A stretch of 64,000 nucleotides of DNA from Utricularia gibba. Lineage: Eukaryota; Streptophyta; Magnoliopsida; Lamiales; Lentibulariaceae. This document shows, one piece after another, positions 1-9,739 of the stretch. The stretch is from assembly GCA_002189035.1 (NCBI GenBank), contig CM007989.1, forward strand, positions 2,790,001-2,854,000. The letters are read 5' to 3'. Both the position numbers and the translations under genes were made by a program. Below the pieces are notes generated by a model. The model saw nothing but the letters and a program-made list of their open reading frames with translations, had not been told where the DNA came from and did no database searches. Each line of letters opens with the position of its first letter. The stretch's first letter is position 1.

Positions 1-320
1 CACCACCTTCTCTGCGTCCACTTTAGAGCCTCTCACGATCACGGTCTCCCCGCCGAAATCCGCGATCACCTCCTCCACCCCTGAAATACATAATTAAGCA
101 CTTATGAATCCTCACAACTTTAAAAGCAATATTCACAGAACACTGGTGGATTCGCCGGTCACCCTCTAGACGTAGGAGGCTTTTGCGGACTTTCCGGGCA
201 CAGCCGTGGCAGTGCAGGGAAACCCTTACGACGATTTCACTCTATCGACAGTAAAGCAGGTAATGAGCAAGAAAAAGAGACCAGAAAAGCAAGGCGACGT
301 AGCGAAATTACCTCCCCCAT
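1..320 (-). CDS. Heavy-metal-associated (HIPP-type) protein, 5' part, runs off the left edge
   Basis: This is the N-terminal part of a heavy-metal-associated domain protein, probably a metal chaperone or HIPP. Three exons read together: 312-320 (only Met-Gly-Glu), 163-241 and 1-80, joined by GT-AG introns. The protein begins MGESEIVVRVSLHCHGCARK; the metal-binding pair is the C-x-x-C in HCHGCA, about residues 14-17. It continues with RLEGVEEVIADFGGETVIV and a Lys/Val-rich end, the beta-alpha-beta-beta pattern of the HMA fold. HIPPs usually end in a CaaX isoprenylation box, but the C terminus lies outside the window, so HIPP and plain copper-chaperone (ATX1-like) assignments cannot be separated. 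The ATG at 320 is the only Met that reads through all exons. A TATA box lies about 76 nt upstream. The HMA assignment is firm; the first exon rests on frame and splice signals alone. Confidence 0.8.
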
Positions 321-395
321 CAGTATCAACTACCGGAATGCAAATGCTTCTTAACTGCAACAACACAGAGCAAGCTCCCTTGTAGTCCGCCTATC

Positions 396-403
396 AATTT
401 ATA
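396..403 (-). promoter_or_regulatory. TATA box of the HIPP-type gene
   Basis: On the minus strand the sequence reads TATAAATT about 76 nt upstream of the ATG at 320, giving a predicted leader of roughly 45 nt. Position and sequence are the only evidence. Confidence 0.45.
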
Positions 404-1661
404 AATGATGAAAAAAAAAACCTTCAAATATTGTTTTTTTCAATTTAAATATTTATAAATAAAAATTCCTTAATAGTATATAATGTCATGTGATTAAATG
501 ACTATAAAATTTTCTTCTTAATTTTGTTACCATGTTGAATTAAACAGATTATTTCAATAAAAAAGAATAGTTTCCGTACTTAATGTTTGGTGGTAAAGTG
601 GATGTTTTTCATGACAATTCTCCCTAGAAACTGGGAACCTTTAGAAAAATCTGATGTCCATTTTAAAAAGTTGTTTTTTTTGTATTTAAACTATTTATTA
701 AAAATATAAAAAGTGCCCCTGATTTACTGTGTAATCACATCTTATTCCCTGATATATACACATTATCTCAAATTAACTTTTTTGTTTAAAGTTTATTTAT
801 TTCCAGAAAAATAGTTTAAAAAAGGATTTTTCACGCAATATATACATTGAATTAACTTTTGGGACAAGGAATGTCTTTTATTTTTTTTTTTTAAAAACTT
901 TTTTCAGGAAAAAAAAGAGCAGAGCACAAGTTTTAGACATACTGCACCATGACAAAGCAATTCCTTGTCCGAATTTCTCGACTCTTTTGATGCAATGCCA
1001 AAATCTCAGTTGTTATATACAATATAATCGAATTCTAATTTTATTTTTACAAAGAAAATAAAAAAAACTACCTTTTATTTATTATTAGGCAACAGTTGCA
1101 AATATTATTCATTTAAAAATAAGATTTGTTTTTAATATATACAAATAAAAATAAAATATTAAACATAAAAAAATTGGATGATATCTAGAGTTTCGTGAGA
1201 TGACAAGAAATGATTCGAGCAATCATTCATTTAAATTCCAAATACTTTATTACATTTGAGGTTTCAGATGTATCAAGACAACACTAACTTCCGCCCCTTC
1301 ACATCTGATGCTATAGTAAGCGTGCGTATTTTGAAATGAGGGTGGAATATATGGATCTTTTTGAAAATTAATCATCTTAACATTATCTACTAAATCAAAA
1401 TTTTACATATAGAATGATTATTTTTCAGATAGAGTAGGGTTTATTTTCAAAATCATCCCGAATATATTATGATACGAGGTGGCGGGGGCAGGCACAGCAG
1501 CAGTAGGCAGCAGGCAGCAGTGATGACTCCTCCACCTCGTGCTGCCATGTGCCTTTCTATGGAGTTCTAGGTTTAAATTGCTTCACCGTTCAACTTCGCT
1601 ATGCATTCAATTGATTGAAATAGTGCATGGATTTGGTATCCCATCGTCTCCGGCGCCCGCC
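404..1661. other. AT-rich intergenic DNA
   Basis: No coding exon was found on either strand. The stretch is very AT-rich with many A and T runs. It separates the leftward HIPP-type gene from the rightward proline-rich gene, so it holds both promoters; only the two TATA boxes are recognisable. Confidence 0.6.
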
Positions 1662-1670
1662 TATAAAATA
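1662..1670 (+). promoter_or_regulatory. TATA box of proline-rich gene 1
   Basis: TATAAAATA lies only 28 nt before the first in-frame ATG (1690). Transcription would start close to 1690, which favours one of the next ATGs (1699, 1702 or 1705) as the real start. The tandem paralogue has the same box at 3354. Confidence 0.6.
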
Positions 1671-1689
1671 AACTCACCCTTGCCGAGGA

Positions 1690-1971
1690 ATGCAACACAT
1701 GATGATGAGGGGAATTCGAAGCTTTGTGGTGATGGCTGGTCTCCTCTTCTTCCTGGCCGCTAGTGTTGCTGGTAAAAAACACAAATCACCGCCCCCGCCC
1801 CCTCCTAAACACTCCCCTCCGCCGCCTGCTCCTAATCACTCGCCTCCTCCTCCTCCTCCTAAACACTCGCCTCCGCCCCCTGGCAAACAGTCGCCTGCGC
1901 CCTCGCCCTTGCCGCCGCCCTCGCTGTCGCCGTCGCCGGGGCCGTCTCCGAGACCTCCACCTGCTTGCTAA
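1690..1971 (+). CDS. Small extensin-like proline-rich secreted protein
   Basis: This is a single-exon ORF of 93 codons. A hydrophobic N terminus (RSFVVMAGLLFFLAASVAG) is a clear signal peptide. The mature part is a Lys/His-Ser-Pro array: KHSPPPP, NHSPPPP and PSPSP motifs, ending in PPPAC. Ser-Pro4 blocks are the hydroxylation and arabinosylation sites of extensins and point to the cell wall. There are no Tyr-x-Tyr cross-linking motifs, so it is a short, non-classical extensin or proline-rich protein. In-frame Met codons occur at 1690, 1699, 1702 and 1705. The paralogue at 3429 starts Met-Arg-Gly, which matches the Met at 1705, and the TATA box at 1662 also suits a later start. A potential AATAAA signal lies at about 2059. 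The substrate or partner is unknown. Confidence 0.65.
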   Translation: MQHMMMRGIRSFVVMAGLLFFLAASVAGKKHKSPPPPPPKHSPPPPAPNHSPPPPPPKHSPPPPGKQSPAPSPLPPPSLSPSPGPSPRPPPAC

Positions 1972-1972
1972 T

Positions 1973-2160
1973 CGGCGCCATTCCACTACAAATACCTTAA
2001 GGTGTGCATGGGGGATGTCCCACATTCACCATGTTCATCAGTCTATCACCACTTACAAAATAAAGGATAATGGAGCGCTTATCAAGGGAAGTTGAGTTTT
2101 CCTTCCCTGTATTTGTACTTGTATATTGTGTCTTCATACAAGTGAATAAGAGAGCAAAAT
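1973..2160 (+). repeat. 3' UTR homologous to that of the neighbouring paralogue
   Basis: The sequence after the stop codon, starting CGGCGCCATTCCACTACAA, matches the sequence at about 4346 (CGGCACCATTCCACCACAA). A second block, AAGGAAGTTGAG followed by TTCCTTCC and a GTGAATAA-type motif, also matches one at about 4508-4575. It is evidence that the two proline-rich genes arose by tandem duplication. Confidence 0.7.
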
Positions 2161-3353
2161 AACCCCTCTTGGTGCCAGTCTGTAATGAAACATTAGAATT
2201 CACCTTAATCCTACTACTCAGATCACTCGCCGGAGCTTACATTTCCGAAGTTCACTGGCTGCTTCAACTCCACTGTCCCCGCTTTAGGCTAGAGTGGGTA
2301 GGTTCCATGAACACCATTTTCATGAGACGTTGAACATGTAACTCAAGCCGAATATCTATCTAATTCGAAGAACCGGATGCCCTAGGCACATCGGTGTTAT
2401 TCTTTTAGGGCTTCTTGGACATCAATGAGAATGGATCCAATTCGAAACAAATCGATTTCTCGAGCCGTTGGTGTTACCGGATCCTGGATCGATTTGGTAT
2501 TTTGAAGGCAAGAGAAGTGCGGCAATAAAGTTCATAAGACAACATGGACCATGAATGACTACTGGCTGTGCTACAGTATTCATAATGTTGGATGATGACA
2601 AAGTTGACTTGGAATTATAGTTACTTTGGATAAGAATAGGAAGTTATGATTGCGCATATATATGATGTATGCATTGAAGTAATGAGGGTGTTCAGATCAT
2701 TTTGAATTTCCATTCAAGCATTTTGTCAAACCCTTGCTATGTCCGGATTTTGATCATTGATCCCGCATCTGATTGTTTCTCTACCATCCCATACGTGCAA
2801 ATGAAGAGATATGCAACAAGAACAAGCACCATTAAGTCAAAATTCCCCCACTGGTTTATGCGAGGAGCTGTCTGAAAAAATCATGAATGTGCGGTGAGAC
2901 AAGATGACAGGAAATAGGAGACACCAAGTTAAACCAGACAGAGGCCACCAAATGCTGATGATAATTGAAGGAACCCTCCTAAATAAATTCAAGTTGTTGG
3001 TGCAACTGCTGTTGAAGTGTCGACTGGAGAAGATTTGATGGACACGACTTTAGAAATTGATTGAGCGTGTTGGTATGATTATTATTATTTTATGGGATTA
3101 TCGTAGAGTAGAATCTTCTCTTCTCTTGTGTGTACGAGCTTGGAGGTAGCAGACTCTAAAAGGGGAGTAGCAATGTCCTGGCTACTCCACTTGAGGGTGT
3201 CGTGCAGCTTTCAAGACTTGAAACACTGGCTTGGACAGGACAGGACAGGAAAGGAAAGGGGAAGTTGAACAACGGATTTCATTAATTAAATGGGAAGTGC
3301 ATGCGTCAAGGGGAATTCATGAATTTATTGCAGGGACTCAACTCAGGCGCCCC
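2161..3353. other. Intergenic, between the two proline-rich genes
   Basis: No convincing coding sequence on either strand. It holds the promoter of the second proline-rich gene. A short GGACA/GGAAA tandem stretch is visible at about 3234-3258. Confidence 0.5.
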
Positions 3354-3361
3354 TATAAATA
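3354..3361 (+). promoter_or_regulatory. TATA box of proline-rich gene 2
   Basis: TATAAATA lies 75 nt before the ATG at 3429, so the leader should be about 45 nt. The surrounding CTATAAA resembles the box of the paralogue at 1662. Confidence 0.6.
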
Positions 3362-3428
3362 AACATATCAGCACCAGGGCAGCAACAGAGTTTCTGTTGG
3401 TACTTGGTCCTCCTCCAAGAAAAATAAG

Positions 3429-4304
3429 ATGAGGGGATCTCCAAGCCTTGTTGTTATTCTACTCCTCTTCATGGCCACCACTATTATAGCCAGCGGTGGT
3501 AACAGTGGCAGTCCCGGTGGCAGTGGCAGTGGAAGTCCCGGTGGTAGTGGCAGTGGCAGTCCCGGTGGCAGTTCTGGTAAACCCACGCTCTCGCCTCCAC
3601 CCCCGCCCCTGCCCACGCCCTCGCCTTCTCCCTCTCCAAGCCCTCACCCTCGCCCTCACCCACGCCCACGCCCTCGCCTTCGCCCTCTACCAAGCCCTCA
3701 CCCTCTCCCTCGCCCTCACCACGCCCACGCCCACGCCTCGCCTTCGCCTCTACCAAGCCCTCACCCTCGCCCTCGCCCTCACCCACGCCCACGCCCACGC
3801 CCTCGCCTTCGCCCTCTACCAAGCCCTCACCTCGCCCTCGCCCTCGCCCGCCCTCGCCACGTCCTCGCCCTCGCCCGCTCCTTCTCCTTCTACCAAGCCC
3901 TCACCCTCGCCCTCGCCCTCACCCACGCCCTCGCCCTCGCCCGCTCCCACGTCCTCGCCCTCGCCCGCTCCTTCTCCTTCTACCAAGCCCTCACCCTCGC
4001 CCTCTCCCACGCCCACGCCCTCACCCTCGCCTTCGCCCTCTACCCTCGCCCTCACCCTCGTCCTCTCCCACGCCCACGCCCTCACCCTCGCCTTCGCCCT
4101 CTACCAAGCCCTCACCCTCACCCTCGCCCTCGCCCTCACCCACGCCCTCGCCTTCACCCTCTACCAAGCCCTCACCCTCGCCCTCTCCCACGCCCACGCC
4201 CACGCCCACGCCCTCGCCTTCGCCATCTACCAAGCCCTCACCCTCGCCCTCGCCCTCTCCCACGCCCACACCCCCACCCACGCCCCCGCCCCACCACCCA
4301 CTAA
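3429..4304 (+). CDS. Proline-rich repeat cell-wall protein, frame uncertain within the repeat
   Basis: The first part is clear: [20 protein letters not shown] is a signal peptide, followed by a Gly/Ser linker of SPGGSGSG repeats and then [19 protein letters not shown]. From about 3630 the DNA becomes a tandem array coding [10 protein letters not shown] and STKPSPS units, a Pro-Ser-Thr-Lys cell-wall protein pattern. The first array unit reads TCTCCAAG where later units read TCTACCAAG, a one-base loss that throws the ORF into His-Pro-Arg-Pro. The PSP register later reappears in other frames. All forward frames stay open through the array because the unit contains no stop. The true C terminus cannot be decided: the frame used here ends at 4304, and another ends at 4317. 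It is a tandem paralogue of the gene at 1690 (matching signal peptide start, TATA and 3' UTR). Confidence 0.5.
   Translation: MRGSPSLVVILLLFMATTIIASGGNSGSPGGSGSGSPGGSGSGSPGGSSGKPTLSPPPPPLPTPSPSPSPSPHPRPHPRPRPRLRPLPSPHPLPRPHHAHAHASPSPLPSPHPRPRPHPRPRPRPRLRPLPSPHLALALARPRHVLALARSFSFYQALTLALALTHALALARSHVLALARSFSFYQALTLALSHAHALTLAFALYPRPHPRPLPRPRPHPRLRPLPSPHPHPRPRPHPRPRLHPLPSPHPRPLPRPRPRPRPRLRHLPSPHPRPRPLPRPHPHPRPRPTTH
3630..4290 (+). repeat. CCCTCRCC-type minisatellite coding Pro-Ser/Pro-Thr
   Basis: This is a pyrimidine-rich tandem array. Its unit is roughly CTCTACCAAGCCCTCACC followed by a variable number of CTCGCC, CTCACC and CACGCC hexamers. About ten long units can be followed. Unit length varies and is not always a multiple of three. 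Confidence 0.85.
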
Positions 4305-4599
4305 ATATTATCTTTAGTCATGATCCACCAATTGCTTCTTCCAGAATCGGCACCATTCCACCACAAGTATCATCTATATCCGCTGCTGTGCATCGGTTTG
4401 TTCCACATCCACGATGCTCATCACCACTTGTAATTTTCAGCAAATAAAATGAATGTGTGTGAGTTCCAAAATAAAACTTCGTGCAGGCTTCACCCTCAGC
4501 CTTCTCAAAGGAAGTTGAGTATTCCTTCCTTGTACTTATCCTTGGTGTACTCTTTATCATACGTGAATAAAACAGCAGGTGTTACTGCTCTATTATCAT

Positions 4600-5105
4600 C
4601 AATTTTCATAAAAAGGCTCTGAGCCTAGAAGTTACAACTCAAGGAAATGATTTATGCATGTAGTTATTACAGATAGCCTACGCCTGTCGGAAACCGTGAT
4701 CCAGTTACTTGGAGCTGGTGTTTACCAGGTGTGTGGATTTGCATGCACGGAATCAAGCCTAGGGCTAAGTTCAAAATAATATAAAAAACCTATTGGATCA
4801 GTTGACTTACATTTTATTCGTGTAAACTCTTGTTTTTGTTCCCTTTTTCATGCATATCTCAGCCCTTTCCTGTTTTGCATAAACTTTTCAAGGAAAAGCT
4901 TCGCTAAACCGATCCATACTTCTCAAACTTGCTGATGCAATGGTTACATGGACTGGCTCAGCCAACAGCGTCCTTTCAAATCCTGAGAACAATGGATCCA
5001 GTAGACAAAGGAAAACAGCTTCCCTGTCAAATCTGAGGAGATACAAACTTAGAAGTAGATTCAGACGCACATGAATGAGAAAAGCTTCACTCCCTTGTTT
5101 CTGCT
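4600..5105. other. Intergenic, no gene seen
   Basis: Nothing recognisable on either strand. A T12-13 run at about 5106 would be the poly(A) end of the neighbouring minus-strand pseudogene if that element is a processed copy. Confidence 0.5.
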
Positions 5106-5159
5106 TTTTTTTTTTTTGTTGCCTACCAAAGGTACAACAGGCAGCGTATAAGCTGATTC

Positions 5160-5710
5160 TCACAAAGAAACCCTTGAAGTTTTTTTCAACTTCTGGAGTT
5201 CCTCCAGGTACACCGTAGAATATGGCAAAAACTCAGACATGTAGCTCTGGCAGAGGTCATTCATAGCAACAGCAAGTTTAGGGATCTCTAGAGTTACCTC
5301 AAGAACATTGAATAGACTAACGACAACCGACTTGTAGGAGAAAACCAAGCAGCATGTATAACGCATCGTTCCTGTACAATGGAACAAAACCCAACTGAAA
5401 TCTTGTTTAGATCGTCCAGCAAAACGGCACCGTTCCGCACTGAGCACCATCGTATACAACAACTTGACCGGCCAAGACTACATTGGGCGCGACATAGGCA
5501 TCAACGGCGATCTTAGGGCACCACTGACCCAACGGAACTATCCTTCTCTGGCCCCTGTAATCCCATTTAACTCGATCCGGCGACTCTCTGATAACCGGCG
5601 CTATGGGGTGTTCCGGCTTGCGGGCAATTGACCAGCTCCTGCCGAAAAAGCGCTTCCTTGGTTTGTGCAAAGAGTCCTCGGCAGCAGCCTCCTCGAAATC
5701 CTCCCCAAAA
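5160..5710 (-). pseudogene. Gamma-carbonic-anhydrase-like (gamma-CAL, mitochondrial complex I) pseudogene
   Basis: Plant gamma-CALs are hexapeptide-repeat subunits of mitochondrial complex I. Read leftwards, this copy begins with a Lys/Arg-rich leader and then has SPDRVKWDYRGQRRIVPLGQ and KIAVDAYVAPNVVLAGQVVV, clear gamma-CAL sequence. It changes frame at about 5435 to give NGAVLLDDLNKISVGFCS and QERCVIHAAWFSPT. It then loses most of the left-handed beta-helix, about 90 residues, and ends in another frame with TLEIPKLAVAMND and EFLPYSTVYLEELQ. At least two frameshifts, in-frame stops at about 5325 and 5319 and the internal deletion mean it cannot make a working subunit. It shows no introns over a region normally split, and a 12-13 nt A run follows the end on the minus strand (5106-5118), which fits a retrocopy. 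Whether a transit peptide was included is unclear. Confidence 0.85.
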
Positions 5711-6582
5711 TCGATGTTTTTTTTCAGATTTTAGTGCTCCTCCGTGGAGAATGTCGGACGCGCAGTCAACTGGGCGGTCTGGGCGTAATTCTTGAATGGG
5801 CCTGAGCATGGTTGTTATCGGCTCAATCGTCATTTGTACGGTACGGTCCAAATTTTTTTGTGGATCACAGTTTCTCGAACTCTGAAACAAAATATACAAG
5901 TTTTGTTTCTGGTGTGAGATTGCTGTTTGGCATTTTGGCTATTTACTTCGTTGAATCTTCAAAATCAACCTCGATCCAGACTTGAAGAACTGCTAGTGGT
6001 GGGAATCAATCCACGAATGATTTTCATGGAACAGTGAAAGTGGTAGAAATTTTGGTTGGTTCTCATGGCGTTTTATGAGAGAACTGTCCAGGGCGATTAT
6101 GTTGGTGTTGCGTTGGAGTGTTGGCAACTGGTGATAGTTGTCTTCTCTTTTTATGCTTTGTTTGAATCAAAAGCCATCACGCAAACATCAAGCACAACAC
6201 AACAAAAGAAAAGGGAAAAGAAACATCAAGTTACACAACAGACTCCACCATGAAAGCTTCCAAAAACAATCATGTGCCATGAATGGAACACCGTGGTGCC
6301 GCATATGCATGCAAAACTCTGCTTCTATGGATTCCTTGTTCCCACCTCCCATATTTTGAGTGTCTCTCTCTCTCTGTATGTCTTCGTTGTCGCTTTCACT
6401 ACTGTCACAAAGGCAGCTCGTTTTTCTGTCTCTTTCTTTTGCGCTGCGATGTCTTCACTGTCTCTTTCTTTCTTTCTTCCCCCCTTTCTTAAGCTGATGT
6501 AGTTTCCAAAAGTATTGCTTTACCAGTGATACGTAAAGCCTCATTTCTCTAGAAAGCTTGCATTTTTTAAAGGGTACAAGAG
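5711..6582. other. Upstream region of the ICE1-type gene
   Basis: No coding exon recognised. It includes CT-rich stretches (about 6360-6490) of the kind common in plant 5' leaders, directly before the ATG at 6583. Confidence 0.45.
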
Positions 6583-9189
6583 ATGCTGTCGGGAGTTCAC
6601 CGCATGGTTTGGATGGAAGGAGATAGGGAAGAAGATGGTGCTTCTTCTTGGGCTCAAAGTAATGGCAACAGTGGTGGAGAAAGGCAGGAACAAATGTTGG
6701 AAATGAGTGGCCTCACCACGTTTAAGTCTATGCACGAAGTTGAACAATGGTACATAAACAACGGCGCCGCTGCGGGTGGCCGTGGCGGCAACCCCTGGCC
6801 ATGCACGGCCACCAAGATATATCTCTGTCTCCGAGCTTCGCTGAAGCTCGTGACAGCATTCAACTGCTTATACAGCCGGCGGATTCTTCAGCATCCTGTT
6901 CTCCGACTGCGGCGTCTGTCTTCACGAATTTCGACCCATCTAATCATCAATTGAATAGCTTTCCGCAGCCGAGGTCACTGGTGAATCCGATTCTCAATGA
7001 CCCATAGAGGGGAGATTCGATTTGGGCTATGAAAGTGGGTATCTGGAAAGTGCTTTAAATAGAGTCAGTGGGATTCTCGGCAGCGGTTTCAATGATTTGG
7101 GATCAAATTCTCAGATTAGTTCTCTGAATCTGTACTCTTCTCCTAGTAATTTCGGTCATTTGCCACAAGGGGCGAGTGGATTCGGTTCATTTGGGGTTGG
7201 TGACAGTTCCGTTCAGGAGGATTCATTGCTCCTCAACAGGCCAAAGATTCTTAAACCTCTCGACAATTTTGCCTCTGTAGGAGTACCGCCTACACTTTTC
7301 CAGAAAAGGGCTGCTCTCAGAAAGAGCCATGGGGGAAACTTGGATTCTCTGAATTTGGGTGCAGCATATCTTAATGGCATCAAGTCTCCAAGGATTGGAG
7401 AGCGATTTGGTAAAAAAGCGGATTACAGTGAAGAGATTAATGAAGGGAAAAGGAAAAGCAGTAGTGGAGATGACTTTGAAGATGTCAGTATTGATTGCTC
7501 TAGTTTCAACTGTGATTCTGATGATCTGTCCTTAGAGAATAAGGCATATGAAAGCAACAAAACAGGATGCTCCAACAGCAAGGTGACCGGAGGACATGTT
7601 AAAGGGAAGAACAAAAGTTTTCCGGCGAAAAATCTGATGGCAGAGAGGCGGCGGAGGAAAAAGCTCAATAACAGGCTCTACATGTTAAGATCAGTGGTTC
7701 CAAAAATCAGCAAGGTAAACAAAACACTTCAAACTCACCAATAACATTATAGAGTAATTGTTCATTTTAATGTTTTATTTTTTCCCAATTCCAAGCATGG
7801 TACTTTGTTTATGCCTTTATTTATCTTCTTCCGTGGGGGAACCTATGATCATTATTTGGTTATAAGTTTCTTGATTGGCATCTTTTGAATTTGTGCCTTA
7901 AAGCAGTGTGTTTGCATTAAATTCACTCACATGTAATCCATGATGTGATTTCAAATGGATCTTGCTCTAGACTTTCCACCACAACCAGTAACTAGAGATA
8001 GCGTTTTCATAACCAGTACACCAGTTAACTATGCCGACATGGTTCTTCTCGAATGAACTCCTCAGCTGACACACAATGAATGATTTCATTTTGTTCTCAT
8101 GTTTTGTCTTTCGGGTACATGTAGCTTCTTAGCCCTTCATAGGTCCACCAACTGCCCCTTTCATTGGCATCTTTCTTCAAGGGCACAGCGTAGTCCTTGA
8201 GTCCATGTTCAGCATCTCTCAATGCCCTGGTGTGTCATGGTGAATAATAATATAGCATGTATGAAGTATGGGACTTGGCATGAATTCCTCATTTGCATTG
8301 TCGCCATGGAAGCGTTTTGCATCCCAGTATTCTTGTGTGTCATATTAACACAGCATGTATTAACCTTTGAACTTGACATGAATCTGCACTTCCATGGAGA
8401 TTAGACTCATGTTTGCTTGGAGGAATTTTCATATCATGTGGCTTGGAGTTTGGAATGATGCTTCATGATTTGATGTACTTCAAAAATGTTGAACAGAAGC
8501 ATTGTTTGCTGGTATTTGACAGATGGACAGAGCGTCTATACTCGGAGACGCCATTGATTATTTAAAGGAACTCCTGCAGAAGATCAGTGACCTTCACAAT
8601 GAGCTTGAGTCAACTCCCGGCGCTTCTTTTGCAGCATCAGGTGCAAATTTATATCCCCTTACACCGACAGGGCCGAGTATTCCACCTCGAATCAAAGATG
8701 AGCTTTTCCCAAGCGCATTTGCCACCTCAATGTCCAGCCCCTCAGGCCAAACTCCAATAGTACGAACGAATTCCTTCTTCGTACATTGCATTCCAGTTTC
8801 CATGTCTCAGCACTTGATTGTGATAAGTGAAACATATCAACATTAACATGAACAACAGGTGGAGGTGAGACAGAGAGAAGAAAGAGCTGTGAACATTCAC
8901 ATGTTCTGCGGTTACAGGCCAGGCCTTCTTTTGTCAACTCTTCGAGCCATGGACAATCTGGGGCTGGAAGTGCAGCAAGCTGTCATCAGCTGCTTCAATG
9001 GCTTTGTCCTCGACGTTTTCCGAGCTGAGGTACGCAACTGACAACCAAGGAGTGCATGATCATCGACATTCACATTGGAATCATATGTTTGTGTGTTGTT
9101 TTCAGCAATGCAGAGAAGGGCAAGAACTGAATCCTAAACAAATCAAGGCAACTCTCCTTGACTCAGCTGGTTTCCGTGGCATGGCATGA
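6583..9189 (+). CDS. ICE1: ICE1/SCREAM-type bHLH transcription factor, with two frameshifts in exon 1
   Basis: Homologues are MYC-like bHLH factors that activate CBF cold-response genes and act with SPCH/MUTE/FAMA in stomatal development. Exons: 6583-7714, 8523-8759, 8859-9029, 9106-9189. Recognisable parts in order are the N terminus [14 protein letters not shown], the DSSASCSP block, the [14 protein letters not shown] motif typical of ICE proteins, the basic region [20 protein letters not shown], helix 2 with [18 protein letters not shown], and the C-terminal ACT-like domain [15 protein letters not shown] to DSAGFRGMA. Exon 1 changes frame twice, near 6792-6815 and near 7001-7012; each change equals one missing base and both lie beside C or G runs. 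Restoring one base at each gives 541 codons, close to the family (about 500). The bHLH and C terminus are intact, and GT-AG sites sit at the usual family positions. Confidence 0.9.
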
Positions 9190-9739
9190 TCAGAATTCTT
9201 CCCCTTTGCGTTCTTTGAACCTAAATTCCTATCGGTTTAGAGACAGGTTTCTGTGTTCTTCCATAGGTTTCCCTGCTCTTCAGCACTGACTTATCTATAT
9301 TCCTCTTCATTTCTCCATAATAATAAGATGCCAGGATTTTCAACAAGATGATCGATTACACCCCCTAATCATATATAAACATTGCTTGCTTACATAAAAT
9401 GCTAGAAAGTTACAGCAGTTATTTACAAAAACTGGCCATCTTGGCGCAGCACAACTTGCCACTTGGAAAGCATACTACCAACAATTTTTGTCTCAGAAAA
9501 AACAGGGCTCCAAAATTGCAAACGCTACCAATCTATGTATAATTTACATACATGAAGGATCCCCAACTTTAAAAGTGGAGGATCTTCCTCTCCATCTTTT
9601 ATTGAATTAATTCAGGCAGTGATGGATTGAGCAGTCTTCTTATGAGTCTTCCCTGCATCAAATAACGACGCATGGCTCGATCAATATGCTAATCAAAACA
9701 ACGATGTGGAATGGAAAGAACTGGTTACTACCAAGGAAG
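9190..9739. other. Convergent 3' ends of ICE1 and ARF2-type genes
   Basis: Only 3' UTR-like sequence is seen. A possible minus-strand 3' UTR exon may lie near 9600-9655 after a GT donor at about 9727. No coding sequence is recognised. Confidence 0.4.

Noticed and set aside
3459-4281. Long minus-strand ORFs of Gly-Glu-Gly-Val repeats opposite the proline-rich array
   Set aside because: They are the complement of the CCCTCRCC minisatellite, which has few stops in any frame; no signal peptide, promoter or splice structure supports them.
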